From the NCBI RefSeq assembly GCF_000746205.1, contig NZ_JQKV01000002.1:124001-188000 (forward strand): a stretch of DNA of 64,000 nucleotides. The letters run 5' to 3'. The notes under the pieces are model-generated. The model did no database searches. It saw only the letters and a program-made list of their open reading frames with translations, and had not been told where the DNA came from. The position numbers and the translations under genes were made by a program. The first letter of the stretch is position 1. Each line of letters begins with the position of its first letter. Shown in pieces: positions 16,427-25,681 of this stretch. Origin of the DNA: Halorubrum sp. BV1. GTDB lineage: Archaea > Halobacteriota > Halobacteria > Halobacteriales > Haloferacaceae.

Positions 16427-17014
16427 TCACTCCTCGGTGCCGACGAACGTGCGGTATTTCAAGTCGTCCTCCCGGATCTCCTCGACGATCCGCTCGACTA
16501 TCACCTCTCGTGGGCGGTGCAGTCCGGAGACGCGCTCTGAAACCTCCTCGAACGTCTCGAACGGCCCGCGTTTCCGCTCGTCGAGTATGTTGTTCCGCAG
16601 CTTCTTGCCGATCCCGGGAAGGAGGTTGAGCCGGTGGAGCCGGAGCGTGATCGGTCCGGCCTCGTTGTAGAAGTCGACGAACCGGCGCTCGTCGGCGTCG
16701 ACGATGTCGTCTACCGCGTACTCGATCTCGGCGGCCGCGTTCCGGGTGAGATCGTCGAACTCGACCTCACGGTAGCGACCGACCGACGGCCCGTCGAGAT
16801 CGAGCCGATCGCTCACGGAGGCGTCCGACGATTCCGACAGAGCGAGCTCGTACAACCGGAAATCCTCCGCTTCGAGCCCGTACGCGACCGGTGACTTCCG
16901 GTGTGCCGGACGGTCGTCGTCCGGCCGCCCGTTGGGCAACACGTCGAGGAGGACGACGGTGGGTCCGCGGTCGCCGTCTCCCGTCTCGGACGCGTCGGTT
17001 TCGGGATCGCTCAT
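16427..17014 (-). CDS. DUF655 family RNA/DNA-binding protein
   Basis: The 195-residue protein has a small beta-barrel-like N-terminal region (PTVVLLDVLPNGRPDDD) and a C-terminal helix-hairpin-helix (LLPGIGKKLRNNILDERK) followed by SGLHRPREVIVERIVEEI. This is the DUF655 layout, proposed to bind nucleic acid. It usually sits next to ksgA in archaea, as here, suggesting a role in ribosome or rRNA metabolism. The ATG at 17014 was preferred; the frame continues to 17074 without family resemblance. Confidence 0.9.
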   Translation of the reverse strand: MSDPETDASETGDGDRGPTVVLLDVLPNGRPDDDRPAHRKSPVAYGLEAEDFRLYELALSESSDASVSDRLDLDGPSVGRYREVEFDDLTRNAAAEIEYAVDDIVDADERRFVDFYNEAGPITLRLHRLNLLPGIGKKLRNNILDERKRGPFETFEEVSERVSGLHRPREVIVERIVEEIREDDLKYRTFVGTEE

Positions 17015-17147
17015 ACCCTCCGGTCGCCCCGAACGGGGAAAAAACCGCTGGCGAACGGGGGCGCACCGCGACACGGCCCCAAGCGCGTGCCCTCCTCCAC
17101 CGTGCTCGGCGCGAGCGACGGACGCCCGATCCGTTCGCGACCAGCAG

Positions 17148-18254
17148 TCACTCGATCCGTTCGCGTGCGGCCGCGACGAGCATCGGCAGCATGATCGTCG
17201 CGTCGCCGTACACGGAGGCGTTGCGGGCGTCTTTCTCCAATTTCCCCCACGAGCGGGCCTCCTCCAGCGTCGCGCCCGAGAGCCCGCCCGTCGCCTCCGG
17301 GTCCATCGTTATCTGGACCGCGTAGTCGTACGCCCGCGGCGTGACGAGCATCGTCTGGAGCGTGAAGTTCTTCGGGACTCCGCCGCCGACGAGCAGACAT
17401 CCGGCGTCGTCGGCCTCGAACGCGAGGTCGGTCAGCTCCGTCATGTCGGCGAGGGCGTCGAGCGTGAAGTCTGCGGTCTGCGCGTACATCCACGCCTGCA
17501 ACCCGAGCACGGAGTCCTGAACGGCGGGACAGTAGATCGGCACGTCGCACTCGTAGGCGGCGGCGGCGACGCCCGGTCCCTCGTCGACGTCGTCGCGCTC
17601 GTTGACCGCGGCGTTCGCGCGTCCCAACTCGCGCGTGAGGTCGGCGATTGAGACCGCGTCGCTTCCGCCCCCGTCGTCTCCCTCCAGCTCCGGGAACACC
17701 TCCTCGCGCAGGTGGCCTTCGAACGCCGCGAAATGCTCCTGCGGGAGGTAGACGTTGTAGATGCGGTCGACGCCCTCGTCGCGGAGCCCCTCGTCGTGTT
17801 CGCGAGCGGTCTTCTCGGGGTCGTGGGTGCGCCCGTGGTGGTGTTTCCCGCCGATCGCCTCGATGGCGTCGTGCGTGAGGTTCGCGCCCGTCGTCACCAG
17901 CGCGTCGACGTAGCCGTCGCGGATCAGGTCGGCGACGATCCGACGCATCCCTGCGGGGACCATCGCGCCCGCGAGCGAGAGAAACACGGTGCAGTCGTCG
18001 TCATCGAGCATCTCCGCGAGCACGTCGCCGGCCTCGCTGACCGACGCCGCGCCGATCCCCGCGTCGCCGTATCCGTCGACGAGTTCGCCGACGGTCATCC
18101 CCGCCGCCGCGCGGGTGTGTCCGACCGGGTCCTCGTGGAACTCCTCGCGGTGCGGATCCTCGTGGTGCGGATCCTCGTGGTCGCCACCGGCCGGCGCGTC
18201 GTCGTCCGCCGCGCTGCCGTCTGTCCCGTCGCCCTCGGCGTCGCTGTCGCTCAT
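17148..18254 (-). CDS. dys: Deoxyhypusine synthase
   Basis: The 368-residue enzyme modifies a lysine of translation factor aIF5A. It shows the NAD-binding core (CTVFLSLAGAMVPAGMRRI, LVTTGANLTHDAIEAIGG), VYLPQEHFAAFE and the catalytic-lysine segment LLVGGGVPKNFTLQT. The first 45 residues are a charged leader with a His/Asp/Glu repeat (HEDPHHEDPHREEFHEDP), caused by a 15-base duplication near 18148-18184. That leader is not part of the enzyme fold, so the real start may be later, for example near AAAGMTVGELVDGYG. Confidence 0.93.
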   Translation of the reverse strand: MSDSDAEGDGTDGSAADDDAPAGGDHEDPHHEDPHREEFHEDPVGHTRAAAGMTVGELVDGYGDAGIGAASVSEAGDVLAEMLDDDDCTVFLSLAGAMVPAGMRRIVADLIRDGYVDALVTTGANLTHDAIEAIGGKHHHGRTHDPEKTAREHDEGLRDEGVDRIYNVYLPQEHFAAFEGHLREEVFPELEGDDGGGSDAVSIADLTRELGRANAAVNERDDVDEGPGVAAAAYECDVPIYCPAVQDSVLGLQAWMYAQTADFTLDALADMTELTDLAFEADDAGCLLVGGGVPKNFTLQTMLVTPRAYDYAVQITMDPEATGGLSGATLEEARSWGKLEKDARNASVYGDATIMLPMLVAAARERIE

Positions 18255-18296
18255 GGGTCAGACTGTGTCGGGCGACCGTTTGAAACGACCGGTTCG

Positions 18297-18578
18297 TCAG
18301 TCGGCGTTGCCGCCGCTGACGGGGGGAAAGAGCGCGAGTTCGTCGCCGTCTTCGAGGGTCGTGGAGAGCCCGTCGTCGTGATAGACGCTCCGCCCGTTCC
18401 GGAGGACGTTGATGTGGTCTGCGACCGCGCCGTCCTCGATCACGCGTTCTCGAAGCGCGGGATGTGAGTCGAGTAAGTCGTCGAGCGCGTCGCCGACGGT
18501 GTCGCCCGCGGTCGCGTCCACCGGGATCACGCGATCACCGGCGATCTCCGCGAGGTCAGCGAACAGCTTCCACTCCAT
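18297..18578 (-). CDS. samp1: SAMP1/MoaD-like ubiquitin-fold protein with three residues after the diglycine
   Basis: The 93-residue beta-grasp protein begins MEWKLFADLAEIAGDRVIPV and ends ELALFPPVSGGNAD. It closely resembles haloarchaeal SAMP1, which is conjugated to lysines through a C-terminal diglycine and also supplies sulfur for molybdopterin. Here three residues (Asn-Ala-Asp) follow the GG before the TGA at 18297. Either a protease must trim it before E1-like activation, or it is a non-conjugating variant. The internal ATG at 18578 was chosen; the frame upstream is a repeat-rich shadow of the next gene. Confidence 0.88.
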   Translation of the reverse strand: MEWKLFADLAEIAGDRVIPVDATAGDTVGDALDDLLDSHPALRERVIEDGAVADHINVLRNGRSVYHDDGLSTTLEDGDELALFPPVSGGNAD

Positions 18579-18600
18579 ACGGACACCGCGTGCGGACGCC

Positions 18601-19989
18601 TCAAGAGCGTTGCGTCCCGTCGTCGGTTCGGCCGTCTCCGGATGCGCCGGTGTCGGTCTCGTCACCTGTCCTAGCGTCGTCGCCACCACCGATTCCGACA
18701 TCGTCGTCGCCACCACCGATTCCGACATCGCCGCCTACGTCGTTGGGGCCGTCGCCGCCAGCGCCAGCGCCGACATCGCCGTCGGTACCGCCGGCGTCTT
18801 CAGAGGCGGCCGCGTCGGCTTCGATCCGGCGAAGCGCGTCCGGACGACCGACGAGGTACACTTGGTCTCCGGCGGTGAAGGCGTACGACCGGGGCGGGAT
18901 CGGCTGGACGGTCTCACCGGACGGCCGGACCGCGGCGACGACCGTCTCGACGTCACCAACGGTGCGGCCGGCGAGGGGGCTCCCGGCCGCGACGGTGACC
19001 GCGGCCATCGTCTCGTCTGCGCTCCGCAGCAGCGACGCGAACTCGCGGTCCGCCTGCGGCTCCGCGGGGAGCGTCACGAGCCGGTACCCGCTCTCTGCGG
19101 TCAGCGCCTCCGCGTCGGATTCGTCGAGCGCGACCGTCACGACGTCGCCGGCGACGCCGCGTAACTCTCCCGTCGCGAGGCGTTTCGGCTCCGGTTCCGT
19201 CCGCCACACCTGGACCGTGTCGCCGGCCGTGGCGTTGTTCGGCGGGTCGGCCGCGATCGCGATCGCGGCAGACCCGGGAGCGAGCGTCGGACCGAGCCCG
19301 GCGGCCCGAGAGCCGACCGCGAAGTACTCGACGGTCCCGTCCGCGTCGACGTCGACGTCGACGTATCCGACGCCGTACTCGCTTTTGATCCGGGAAACGA
19401 GCCGCTCGCGGAGCGCCTCGACGGGGAGTTTCCTCGGGAAAAGCAGCGTCTTCTCGGCCAACTCGTCCTTCTTTTCCGGTGAGACGGGGTCGTACGTGTC
19501 GATGTCATCGATGTCGGCCGCCGCCGGCAGCGTGACGGCGGTGAACCGCCCGACCGCCCGAACCACGCCGCTCAGTTCGCCGTCCAACTGCCTCGCGCCC
19601 GAGAGCGCGAACACGTCGACTGCCAGCCGGTCGCCCGCGTACCGACCGACCGGGGCGGTGACCGCCGCACTGCCGAGCGCGACGACGTTGAAGAACGCGC
19701 TCTCCGGCTCGAAGAGCGCCGGGCTCTCTCCGGCTGCTATCGCCCCGAGCGAGGTCGTGTTGAGGTACAGCGCCACGACGGCGACGCCGAGAAGCGCGGC
19801 GACGCCCTCGGGGATCGCGTCGCGGAAGTACCACCGATACGTCAACGCGGCCGCGCCGGCGACGAGAGCCGCGAGGAGCGCGAACGTGACGAGCGCGACG
19901 GCGGCCTGTCGCGGTCTGGCGAACCCGACCTCGATGGCTGGCCCGTCGACGACGAGGACTGCGAGCCGCACGATGACGGAGTGGCTCAT
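18601..19989 (-). CDS. Membrane protein with TrkA-C/RCK-like domains (first of pair)
   Basis: The 462-residue protein has membrane helices in the first 110 residues (LVTFALLAALVAGAAALTYR, LLGVAVVALYLNTTS), then soluble domains ending with an RCK_C-like segment (GSPLAGRTVGDVETVVAAVR, YAFTAGDQVYLVGRPDALRR). RCK_C domains bind regulatory ligands in potassium transport proteins. The last 45 residues are a Gly/Asp repeat tail (DDDVGIGGGDDDVGIGGGDD-like). The ATG at 19989 overlaps the stop of the upstream paralogue (ATGA), so they form one unit, divergent from a potassium channel gene. Confidence 0.8.
   Translation of the reverse strand: MSHSVIVRLAVLVVDGPAIEVGFARPRQAAVALVTFALLAALVAGAAALTYRWYFRDAIPEGVAALLGVAVVALYLNTTSLGAIAAGESPALFEPESAFFNVVALGSAAVTAPVGRYAGDRLAVDVFALSGARQLDGELSGVVRAVGRFTAVTLPAAADIDDIDTYDPVSPEKKDELAEKTLLFPRKLPVEALRERLVSRIKSEYGVGYVDVDVDADGTVEYFAVGSRAAGLGPTLAPGSAAIAIAADPPNNATAGDTVQVWRTEPEPKRLATGELRGVAGDVVTVALDESDAEALTAESGYRLVTLPAEPQADREFASLLRSADETMAAVTVAAGSPLAGRTVGDVETVVAAVRPSGETVQPIPPRSYAFTAGDQVYLVGRPDALRRIEADAAASEDAGGTDGDVGAGAGGDGPNDVGGDVGIGGGDDDVGIGGGDDARTGDETDTGASGDGRTDDGTQRS
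18672..18725. repeat. 27-bp tandem duplication in the RCK-protein tail
   Basis: The unit CGTCGTCGCCACCACCGATT plus CCGACAT occurs twice head to tail. On the minus strand it encodes the repeated DVGIGGGDD unit near the C-terminus of the gene at 18601, so the duplication keeps the frame. Confidence 0.8.
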
Positions 19990-21260
19990 CGCGCGACCTC
20001 CGCGAACCCGTCGATGGCGTCGCGGCTCCCGACGACGAACAGGTCGTCACCGGCCGACAGCAACAGCGACCCGCTCGGCGCGACCGTCCACGAGCCGTGC
20101 CGCGCCGCGAGGACGGCCACGCCGTACGTCTCGCGTATCTCGAGTTCGCCGATCGTGTGTCCGTCGAGCGGGCCGTCGGCGACGACGGACAGCTTGCGGA
20201 ACCGCTTGCCCGCGCGGCGGAGGAGACTCGTCAGTTCGTACTCCCGCCGCGTGCCGCGAGAGAGCACGAGCACGCGTCCCCGGTCGGAGCCCACGAGCTT
20301 CGTCGCCACCGAGCGGTCGACGGCGACGGTCACGCGTCCCTCCCCGCCGGTCGTCGTCGGCGCGGTCGCCGGAACCGGAGCCGGGGTCGCCGCGGCCGCT
20401 TCTCCCCCGTCGGTCCGCGCGTCGTCGCTGCCGTCTCCGGTCTCGGCGTCCGATTCGGCGGCCGTCACACTCGCCGACGCTCCCGCGTCCACCGCCCCGC
20501 TGGAGCGCGCCGCCAACACCGTTCCCTCGGCCGTGAGGTCGGGAGCGACCACACGAACGAGGTCGCCACGAGCGATCCCGGTCGGGACGAGCGCCGAAAC
20601 CGACACGGCGCGTTTGCCAGCGGGTACCCGCTTCGAGAGCGCGCCGGTCGGCGGCGCGGCGGCGACCGTCGCACGCGCCTGCTCGTCGATCCGAACGGCC
20701 ACGTCCGCGAGGTGAAGCTCCGTCCGGAGCCGCTCTGCGAGCCGGTCTTCCAACTCGACGAGCGGGAGGTCGGCGGGGAACGTCCACTCGCCCTCGACTA
20801 TCTCGCGACGAGTCTCGGCCGGGAGCGACGGGTATCCTTCCATGTCGTTCACCTCCCCTGCGATCTCGACCGTGACCCGGCCGCGCCCGCCGACCAGCTC
20901 GATCACGTCCGAGGAGAGCGTCCTGTCTCGGAGCTGCTTGAGAGAGATCCGCTTCGGGACGCTGGCCCCGAGCTTGTCGCCCTGTGCGTGGGCGTACAGG
21001 GAGATCATCAACACGACGACGATCGCCGTGAGCAGCGCCGGCGCGTGCTCCGACGAGCGGATCGTCTCGTCGTTGAGCGCGAGCAGTCCCCCGTTGATTC
21101 CGGCGATGGCCAGCGAGAGGACGACGACCCCGAGCCCGGGAATCGTCACGTCGGTGACGTACTTGAAGATGAACCCGAGCGCGCCGGCCACCAGCGCGGG
21201 GACGATCCCCGTGATGACCCCGAGGTAGATGCCGAAGAGGATCTCGACGGGAAGTGCCAT
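19986..21260 (-). CDS. Membrane protein with TrkA-C/RCK-like domains (second of pair)
   Basis: The 424-residue paralogue of the following gene has several membrane helices in the first 100 residues (ILFGIYLGVITGIVPALVAG, LGVVVLSLAIAGINGGLLAL, LLTAIVVVLMISLYAHAQG), then a soluble region with a C-terminal RCK_C-like domain (LDGHTIGELEIRETYGVAVL, LLLSAGDDLFVVGSRDAI). A linker around residues 255-300 is Ala/Asp-rich. Start ATG 21260 (MALPVEILFG) was chosen; upstream codons to 21356 are arginine-rich without similarity. Together the two may form a hetero-oligomeric regulator of the potassium channel encoded divergently at 21397. Confidence 0.8.
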   Translation of the reverse strand: MALPVEILFGIYLGVITGIVPALVAGALGFIFKYVTDVTIPGLGVVVLSLAIAGINGGLLALNDETIRSSEHAPALLTAIVVVLMISLYAHAQGDKLGASVPKRISLKQLRDRTLSSDVIELVGGRGRVTVEIAGEVNDMEGYPSLPAETRREIVEGEWTFPADLPLVELEDRLAERLRTELHLADVAVRIDEQARATVAAAPPTGALSKRVPAGKRAVSVSALVPTGIARGDLVRVVAPDLTAEGTVLAARSSGAVDAGASASVTAAESDAETGDGSDDARTDGGEAAAATPAPVPATAPTTTGGEGRVTVAVDRSVATKLVGSDRGRVLVLSRGTRREYELTSLLRRAGKRFRKLSVVADGPLDGHTIGELEIRETYGVAVLAARHGSWTVAPSGSLLLSAGDDLFVVGSRDAIDGFAEVAR

Positions 21261-21396
21261 ACCGACCCAACCGACGCGGCCGTTAAACGTGTGTCGCCGC
21301 GAGCGGGTCGAGCGTGGACCCGGCTCGGACGTTCCCGACGACGTCCCGACGAGCACGGCTCGCGAAGCTTAAGTCCGGCCTCGGCGATGGGCGGAC

Positions 21397-22584
21397 ATGG
21401 AGCTGACCCGGGACTGGGTGACCGTGCGCGCGTCGATCGCGCTGACGTTCGCGGTCGCGCTGCTTTCCATCCTCGCCGGGCTCGCTCAGATCGGCGGCCT
21501 CGGCGTCGACGGGCCGCTCGCCATGTCCGTGCCTGCTGTGATCCGCCAGACCGTCGGATTCACCGGAACCATCACCGGCTTCGCGATGCTCGGCAGCGGG
21601 TTCGCGCTCCGAAGCGGCTACCGCGTCGGCTGGTACTCGACCGCGGTGCTGCTCCCCTTGACGGCGGTTCAGGGACTGATGCAGGCGTCGGTGCTCTCGT
21701 TCCCGCTCGTCGCCCTGTCGGTGCTCTCGGTGCCGGCGCTCGTGTTAAACCGCGGGCGGTTCGATCGATCGTACTCCCCGTCGCCGACGCAACTCGCCGC
21801 GGGCGCGGCGCTCGCGAGCGCCGTCGCGTACGGAACGGTCGGATCGTACGCGCTGCGCGACCAGTTCGAGGGGATAGAGACGATCGTCGACGCGTTCTAC
21901 TTCACCGTCGTCACTGCTTCGACGGTCGGCTACGGCGACGTGCACCCCGCCGGCGCGGGCCCCGAATCCGACATCGCACAGCTGTTCGTGCTCTCCTCGC
22001 TCGTGATGAACGTCGCCGCGTTCGCGGTGGCGCTCGGTGTCCTGCTCACGCCCGCGATCGAGGCGCAACTCTCCAAAGCACTCGGAAAGATGACTGACAA
22101 ACAGATCGACCTCCTCGACGACCACGTCCTCGTGTTAGGATACGGGGACCTGACGGAACCGATACTCGAAGAACTCACCGAGCGCGGCGGCGTCGAGTAC
22201 GCAGTGGTGACGACGGACGAGACCGCGGCCCGGCGGCTCTCGGACCGGGACATCCCCGTGTTGACCGCGGATCCGAGCGACGTCGAACCCCTCGAACGGA
22301 TCAACATCTCGGGCGCTCGCGCGGTCGTCGTCGCCACCGAGGACGACGCCCGCGACGCGCTCGCCATCCTCACCGCCCGACAGCTCAATCCGGAGGTCAG
22401 AATCGTCGCAGCCGCGACGCAGCGAGAGAACGTCAACAAGCTCAGACGGGCGGGAGCAGACCAAGTCATCTCTCCGGCGCTGCTCGGCGGGCACATCCTC
22501 ATCGACTGCGCGTTCGGAGCCGACAGCGACGACGCGACCACCAGCCTCCTCGGCGATCTCACCCCCGAAGACACCGGAGACTGA
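21397..22584 (+). CDS. Potassium channel with RCK (TrkA-N) domain
   Basis: The 395-residue protein has four hydrophobic helices in residues 10-120, then a pore unit with selectivity filter TVGYGD at residues 175-180 (FTVVTASTVGYGDVHPAG). The inner helix is followed by a Rossmann-type RCK domain beginning DHVLVLGYGDLTEPILEEL and containing VVVATEDDARDALAILTARQ. The RCK_C domain is missing, which is notable because the divergent pair of genes carries RCK_C-like domains. The glycine motif GYGDLTEPI differs slightly from the NAD-type GxGxxG. Confidence 0.9.
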   Translation: MELTRDWVTVRASIALTFAVALLSILAGLAQIGGLGVDGPLAMSVPAVIRQTVGFTGTITGFAMLGSGFALRSGYRVGWYSTAVLLPLTAVQGLMQASVLSFPLVALSVLSVPALVLNRGRFDRSYSPSPTQLAAGAALASAVAYGTVGSYALRDQFEGIETIVDAFYFTVVTASTVGYGDVHPAGAGPESDIAQLFVLSSLVMNVAAFAVALGVLLTPAIEAQLSKALGKMTDKQIDLLDDHVLVLGYGDLTEPILEELTERGGVEYAVVTTDETAARRLSDRDIPVLTADPSDVEPLERINISGARAVVVATEDDARDALAILTARQLNPEVRIVAAATQRENVNKLRRAGADQVISPALLGGHILIDCAFGADSDDATTSLLGDLTPEDTGD

Positions 22585-22638
22585 GTCGTCGCAGACGGGC
22601 TCGGTTCGTCGTCACCGGCGACGTTGCCCGATCGGTTT

Positions 22639-23274
22639 TCACCGGCTCTGTCGCCCCTTCGTCTGCCGATAGTCGCGGCTGAGGACGTTCCGACGCAGAT
22701 GCGATTCGAACGCGTCGGCCTCGTCGTCGCTCATCTCTGTCGGCTCTTTCATCGGCACCAACTCGAAGCCGCGACCGCGGATCGTCGTCGCGTGCTCGAC
22801 TTCGATGTCGAACGAGTCCGGTCGGCGAGTCGTGTACTCGACGGCCAACTCCCGCAGCGTCCGCTCGCCAACCGGAACGATAATCTGCGGATTGATCATG
22901 CGAATCTCGGCGTTCAAGAACGGCTCACAGGTATCCACCTCGCGATCGCTCGGTTCGCGGTCCGGATGGTGACAGCGCGTAAGCGCCGTGAAAAAGACGT
23001 TCTGCACGTCGGGTTCGGTCGCGTCCGGCGGCGAACGGACGAATCCGAGATCGCCGAAGATAGACTGGACGACCTCGCCGCCGCCAGCGCCGGTGAAGGG
23101 GACGCCGTTGGCCTCGGCGGCCGCCGTCGGTCGCGTGCCGACCACGAGGAACTCCGCGCCCGCGTCGCCGTACCCGTGCACGACGCGGTCGCGCGCGTCG
23201 CACAGCTCGGGACAGTTCTCGCACGCCTCGTCCATCCCGAACGGGTTTCGGAACTCCTGTTGGTTCGCGTCCAC
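22639..23274 (-). CDS. Uracil-DNA glycosylase superfamily protein (family 4/5-like)
   Basis: The 211-residue protein has an N-terminal cysteine cluster (Cys18, Cys21, Cys25 in ACENCPELC) and further cysteines in LTRCHHPDR and DTCEPFLNAE, as in iron-sulfur UDG families. The motif A region reads VVGTRPTAAAEANGVPFTGA instead of the classic GEAPG, so it is a divergent haloarchaeal subgroup. INPQIIVPVGERTLREL matches the conserved strand before the C-terminal motif. It would remove uracil from DNA, though activity is unproven for this subgroup. Confidence 0.82.
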   Translation of the reverse strand: MDANQQEFRNPFGMDEACENCPELCDARDRVVHGYGDAGAEFLVVGTRPTAAAEANGVPFTGAGGGEVVQSIFGDLGFVRSPPDATEPDVQNVFFTALTRCHHPDREPSDREVDTCEPFLNAEIRMINPQIIVPVGERTLRELAVEYTTRRPDSFDIEVEHATTIRGRGFELVPMKEPTEMSDDEADAFESHLRRNVLSRDYRQTKGRQSR

Positions 23275-23361
23275 GCCCGTCCTGCGTCCTCGGCCCTCCT
23301 AAACGCTCCGCTGGAAGCGGTGAGAGCCGGTCGGAAAGCGAGAAACGCCGCTCGGACCGGG

Positions 23362-23586
23362 TTAGTTCAGCGCGTAGGTGTCGCCGTCGCAATCAACCAT
23401 CCCCTCCTGTCGGAGGGTCTTGAGGATGCTGTATAACGAGAGCTTCTTCATCCCGAGCGAGTCGCCCATCTCAGAGACCGTCGCGTCGCCGTTCGTCGTC
23501 AGATACAGATACACGAGCTTCGCGCGCGGGGACTGCAGATCCGTCGGGAGTGCCGAAGCCGCGCGAGCTGGTTCTGTCTTCATCAT
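23362..23586 (-). CDS. Small helix-turn-helix protein (TrmB/MarR-like)
   Basis: The 74-residue protein consists almost wholly of one winged helix: SPRAKLVYLYLTTNGDATVS, MGDSLGMKKLSLYSILKTLR and GMVDCDGDTYALN. It is probably a transcription regulator or chromatin-associated factor; the target is unknown. The start was set at the Met-Met pair 23586/23583 because a strong TATA box (atttattat, about 23604-23617 on the minus strand) lies about 25-30 bases upstream. That excludes the longer frame beginning at 23631. Confidence 0.8.
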   Translation of the reverse strand: MMKTEPARAASALPTDLQSPRAKLVYLYLTTNGDATVSEMGDSLGMKKLSLYSILKTLRQEGMVDCDGDTYALN

Positions 23587-23798
23587 CTTGCTCGACACAA
23601 CTGGTTCGACGATAATAAATCCCCCATTCAACGATCGTCGAAATAGCGCGGACGGGGGACATCCGGCGCCTCCGGCTCAGAGAACGCCGATCGCGGATCG
23701 AGACCGAACAGAAAACACACTGGTCGGTCCGCAACGAGCGAGAAAGTTCGACTGACGACGCAGAACAAACCGTGATGGATCGCCGTCGACCGTGACGG

Positions 23799-25628
23799 TC
23801 AGTACGAGCGGTTCTTCGGCTCGTACACTTTGTTCTCGCCTTCGAGGATGACCGGTTTGTACCAGAGTTCGGGCTCACCGTCGTTCCACGAGACGAGCGT
23901 GTGTTTCAGCCAGTTCTCGTCGTCACGAATCTGGTTCTCTTTGCGCCAGTGCGCGCCGCGGAACTCCCGACGCGCGAGCGCGCCCATCGTGAGCGCCTCG
24001 GCGATATCGAGGATGTTCCGCGTTTCCATCGTGTGGATGAGGTCCGTGTTGAACGTCCGAGAGGGGTCCGAGACGGCGACGTCTTTGTACTCCTCGCGAG
24101 CCTCACGGAGGTCGAAGAGCGTCTCTTTGAGCCCCGGCTCCTCGCGGAACACGTTGACGTTGTCCGTCATCGTCTTCTGGACCTTCGAGCGGATCTCGGC
24201 GTGGTTGCGGCCGCTCCGCGCGAGCAGCGTCTCGACCCGCTCGCTCGCGCGGTCGACCGCGGCCGCGAGGACGCCGTCCGCGTCCGTCGCCACGGCACCA
24301 CCGTCGGCGGCGGCCGGACCGCGTCCGCCCGTCTCGCCGACTTCGACCTCGAACTCGTAATCCGCAGGTTCCCACTCGCCGGAGCGACCGGTCTCGATCT
24401 CGGCTTCACCCATATCTTCTCCGGCCGCGTGGCGACCGGCGCGCTTGCCGAAGACGATGAGTTCGGGTAAGGCGTTGCCGCCGAGGCGGTTCGCGCCGTG
24501 GACGGACGCGCAGGCGCACTCGCCGGCCGCGTACAGCCCGTCGATGACGGTCTCGCCGTGCTCGTTCGTCTCGATGCCGCCCATCGCGTAGTGCTGGCCG
24601 GGTTTGACCGGCATCGGCTCCGTCAGTCCGTCCGCACCCTCGAAGTCTTCTGCGAGGTGTAAGATGTTCTCCAGCCGGTCGAGGATGCGCTCCTCGCCCA
24701 AGTGCCGCATGTCGAGGTGGACGTACTCGTCTTCGATCCCGCGGCCCTCGTTGACCTCCGTTAGCTCGGCGCGCGAGACCACGTCGCGGGAGGCGAGCTC
24801 GCCGTCGTTGTTGGCGTAGCCGTGTTCGAACATGAACCGCTCGCCCTCGCTGTTGTATAAGATTCCGCCCTCGCCGCGAACGCCCTCGGAAATCAGGACG
24901 CCGGTGGACGGCAGCGTCGTCGGGTGGAACTGAATGAACTCCATGTCCTCCATCGGGACGCCCGCACGATACGCCATCGCGACGCCGTCGCCGGTGTTCG
25001 CGACCGCGTTGGTGGTGTGGTCGAACACCTGCCCCATCCCACCGGTCGCGAGGATGACGCCGTTGTTCGCGCGGAACCCGCTCACCTCGCCGGTCTGGAT
25101 GTCGTAGCCGACGACGCCGTGACAGGTCCGGTCGGCCGGGTCGTCCTCGTCGGTGACGGCCAGATCCATCACGTGCCACTCGTCGTACACCGTGATCCCG
25201 CGTTTGACCACCTGCTCGTACATCGTGTGGAGCATCTGGTGGCCGGTCTCCGCCCCGGCGTACGTCGTCCGCGGGAACGAGAGGCCGCCGAACGGTCGCT
25301 GTGAGACGCGCCCGTCGTCCTCGCGCGAGAAGGGCATCCCCCAGTGTTCGAGCCGGATGACTTCCTCGGGGCTCTCCTTACAGAGCGCCTCGACGGCCGG
25401 CGCGTCGCCGAGGTAGTCCGACCCCTTCATCGTGTCGTACGCGTGGTCCTCCCACGAGTCGGCGTCGCGCAGCGCCGCGTTAATGCCTCCCTCGGCCGCT
25501 CCCGTGTGAGAGCGGACCGGATGGAGTTTCGAGACCATGGCCACGTCGGCCCCCGCTTCCTGTGCCGCGATCGCCGCCCGGAGTCCAGCCCCCCCAGCGC
25601 CGACCACGATGACGTCGTGTTCGTACAT
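23799..25628 (-). CDS. sdhA: Succinate dehydrogenase flavoprotein subunit
   Basis: The 609-residue subunit oxidises succinate to fumarate with covalently bound FAD. The N-terminal dinucleotide motif VVGAGGAGLRAAIAAQEAG and the flavin-attachment region (KLHPVRSHTGAAEGGIN) are present, followed by HPTTLPSTGVLISEGVRGEG, the substrate-site segment, and the C-terminal segment RREFRGAHWRKENQIRDDEN. An Ala/Gly/Asp-rich insert lies around residues 425-455. It is the last gene of the sdhCDBA operon. Confidence 0.97.
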   Translation of the reverse strand: MYEHDVIVVGAGGAGLRAAIAAQEAGADVAMVSKLHPVRSHTGAAEGGINAALRDADSWEDHAYDTMKGSDYLGDAPAVEALCKESPEEVIRLEHWGMPFSREDDGRVSQRPFGGLSFPRTTYAGAETGHQMLHTMYEQVVKRGITVYDEWHVMDLAVTDEDDPADRTCHGVVGYDIQTGEVSGFRANNGVILATGGMGQVFDHTTNAVANTGDGVAMAYRAGVPMEDMEFIQFHPTTLPSTGVLISEGVRGEGGILYNSEGERFMFEHGYANNDGELASRDVVSRAELTEVNEGRGIEDEYVHLDMRHLGEERILDRLENILHLAEDFEGADGLTEPMPVKPGQHYAMGGIETNEHGETVIDGLYAAGECACASVHGANRLGGNALPELIVFGKRAGRHAAGEDMGEAEIETGRSGEWEPADYEFEVEVGETGGRGPAAADGGAVATDADGVLAAAVDRASERVETLLARSGRNHAEIRSKVQKTMTDNVNVFREEPGLKETLFDLREAREEYKDVAVSDPSRTFNTDLIHTMETRNILDIAEALTMGALARREFRGAHWRKENQIRDDENWLKHTLVSWNDGEPELWYKPVILEGENKVYEPKNRSY

Positions 25629-25681
25629 TGGTAATATGATCGGTGATTAGTTCCGGAGTCCCTTGAGCGTGTCTCTCGGTG

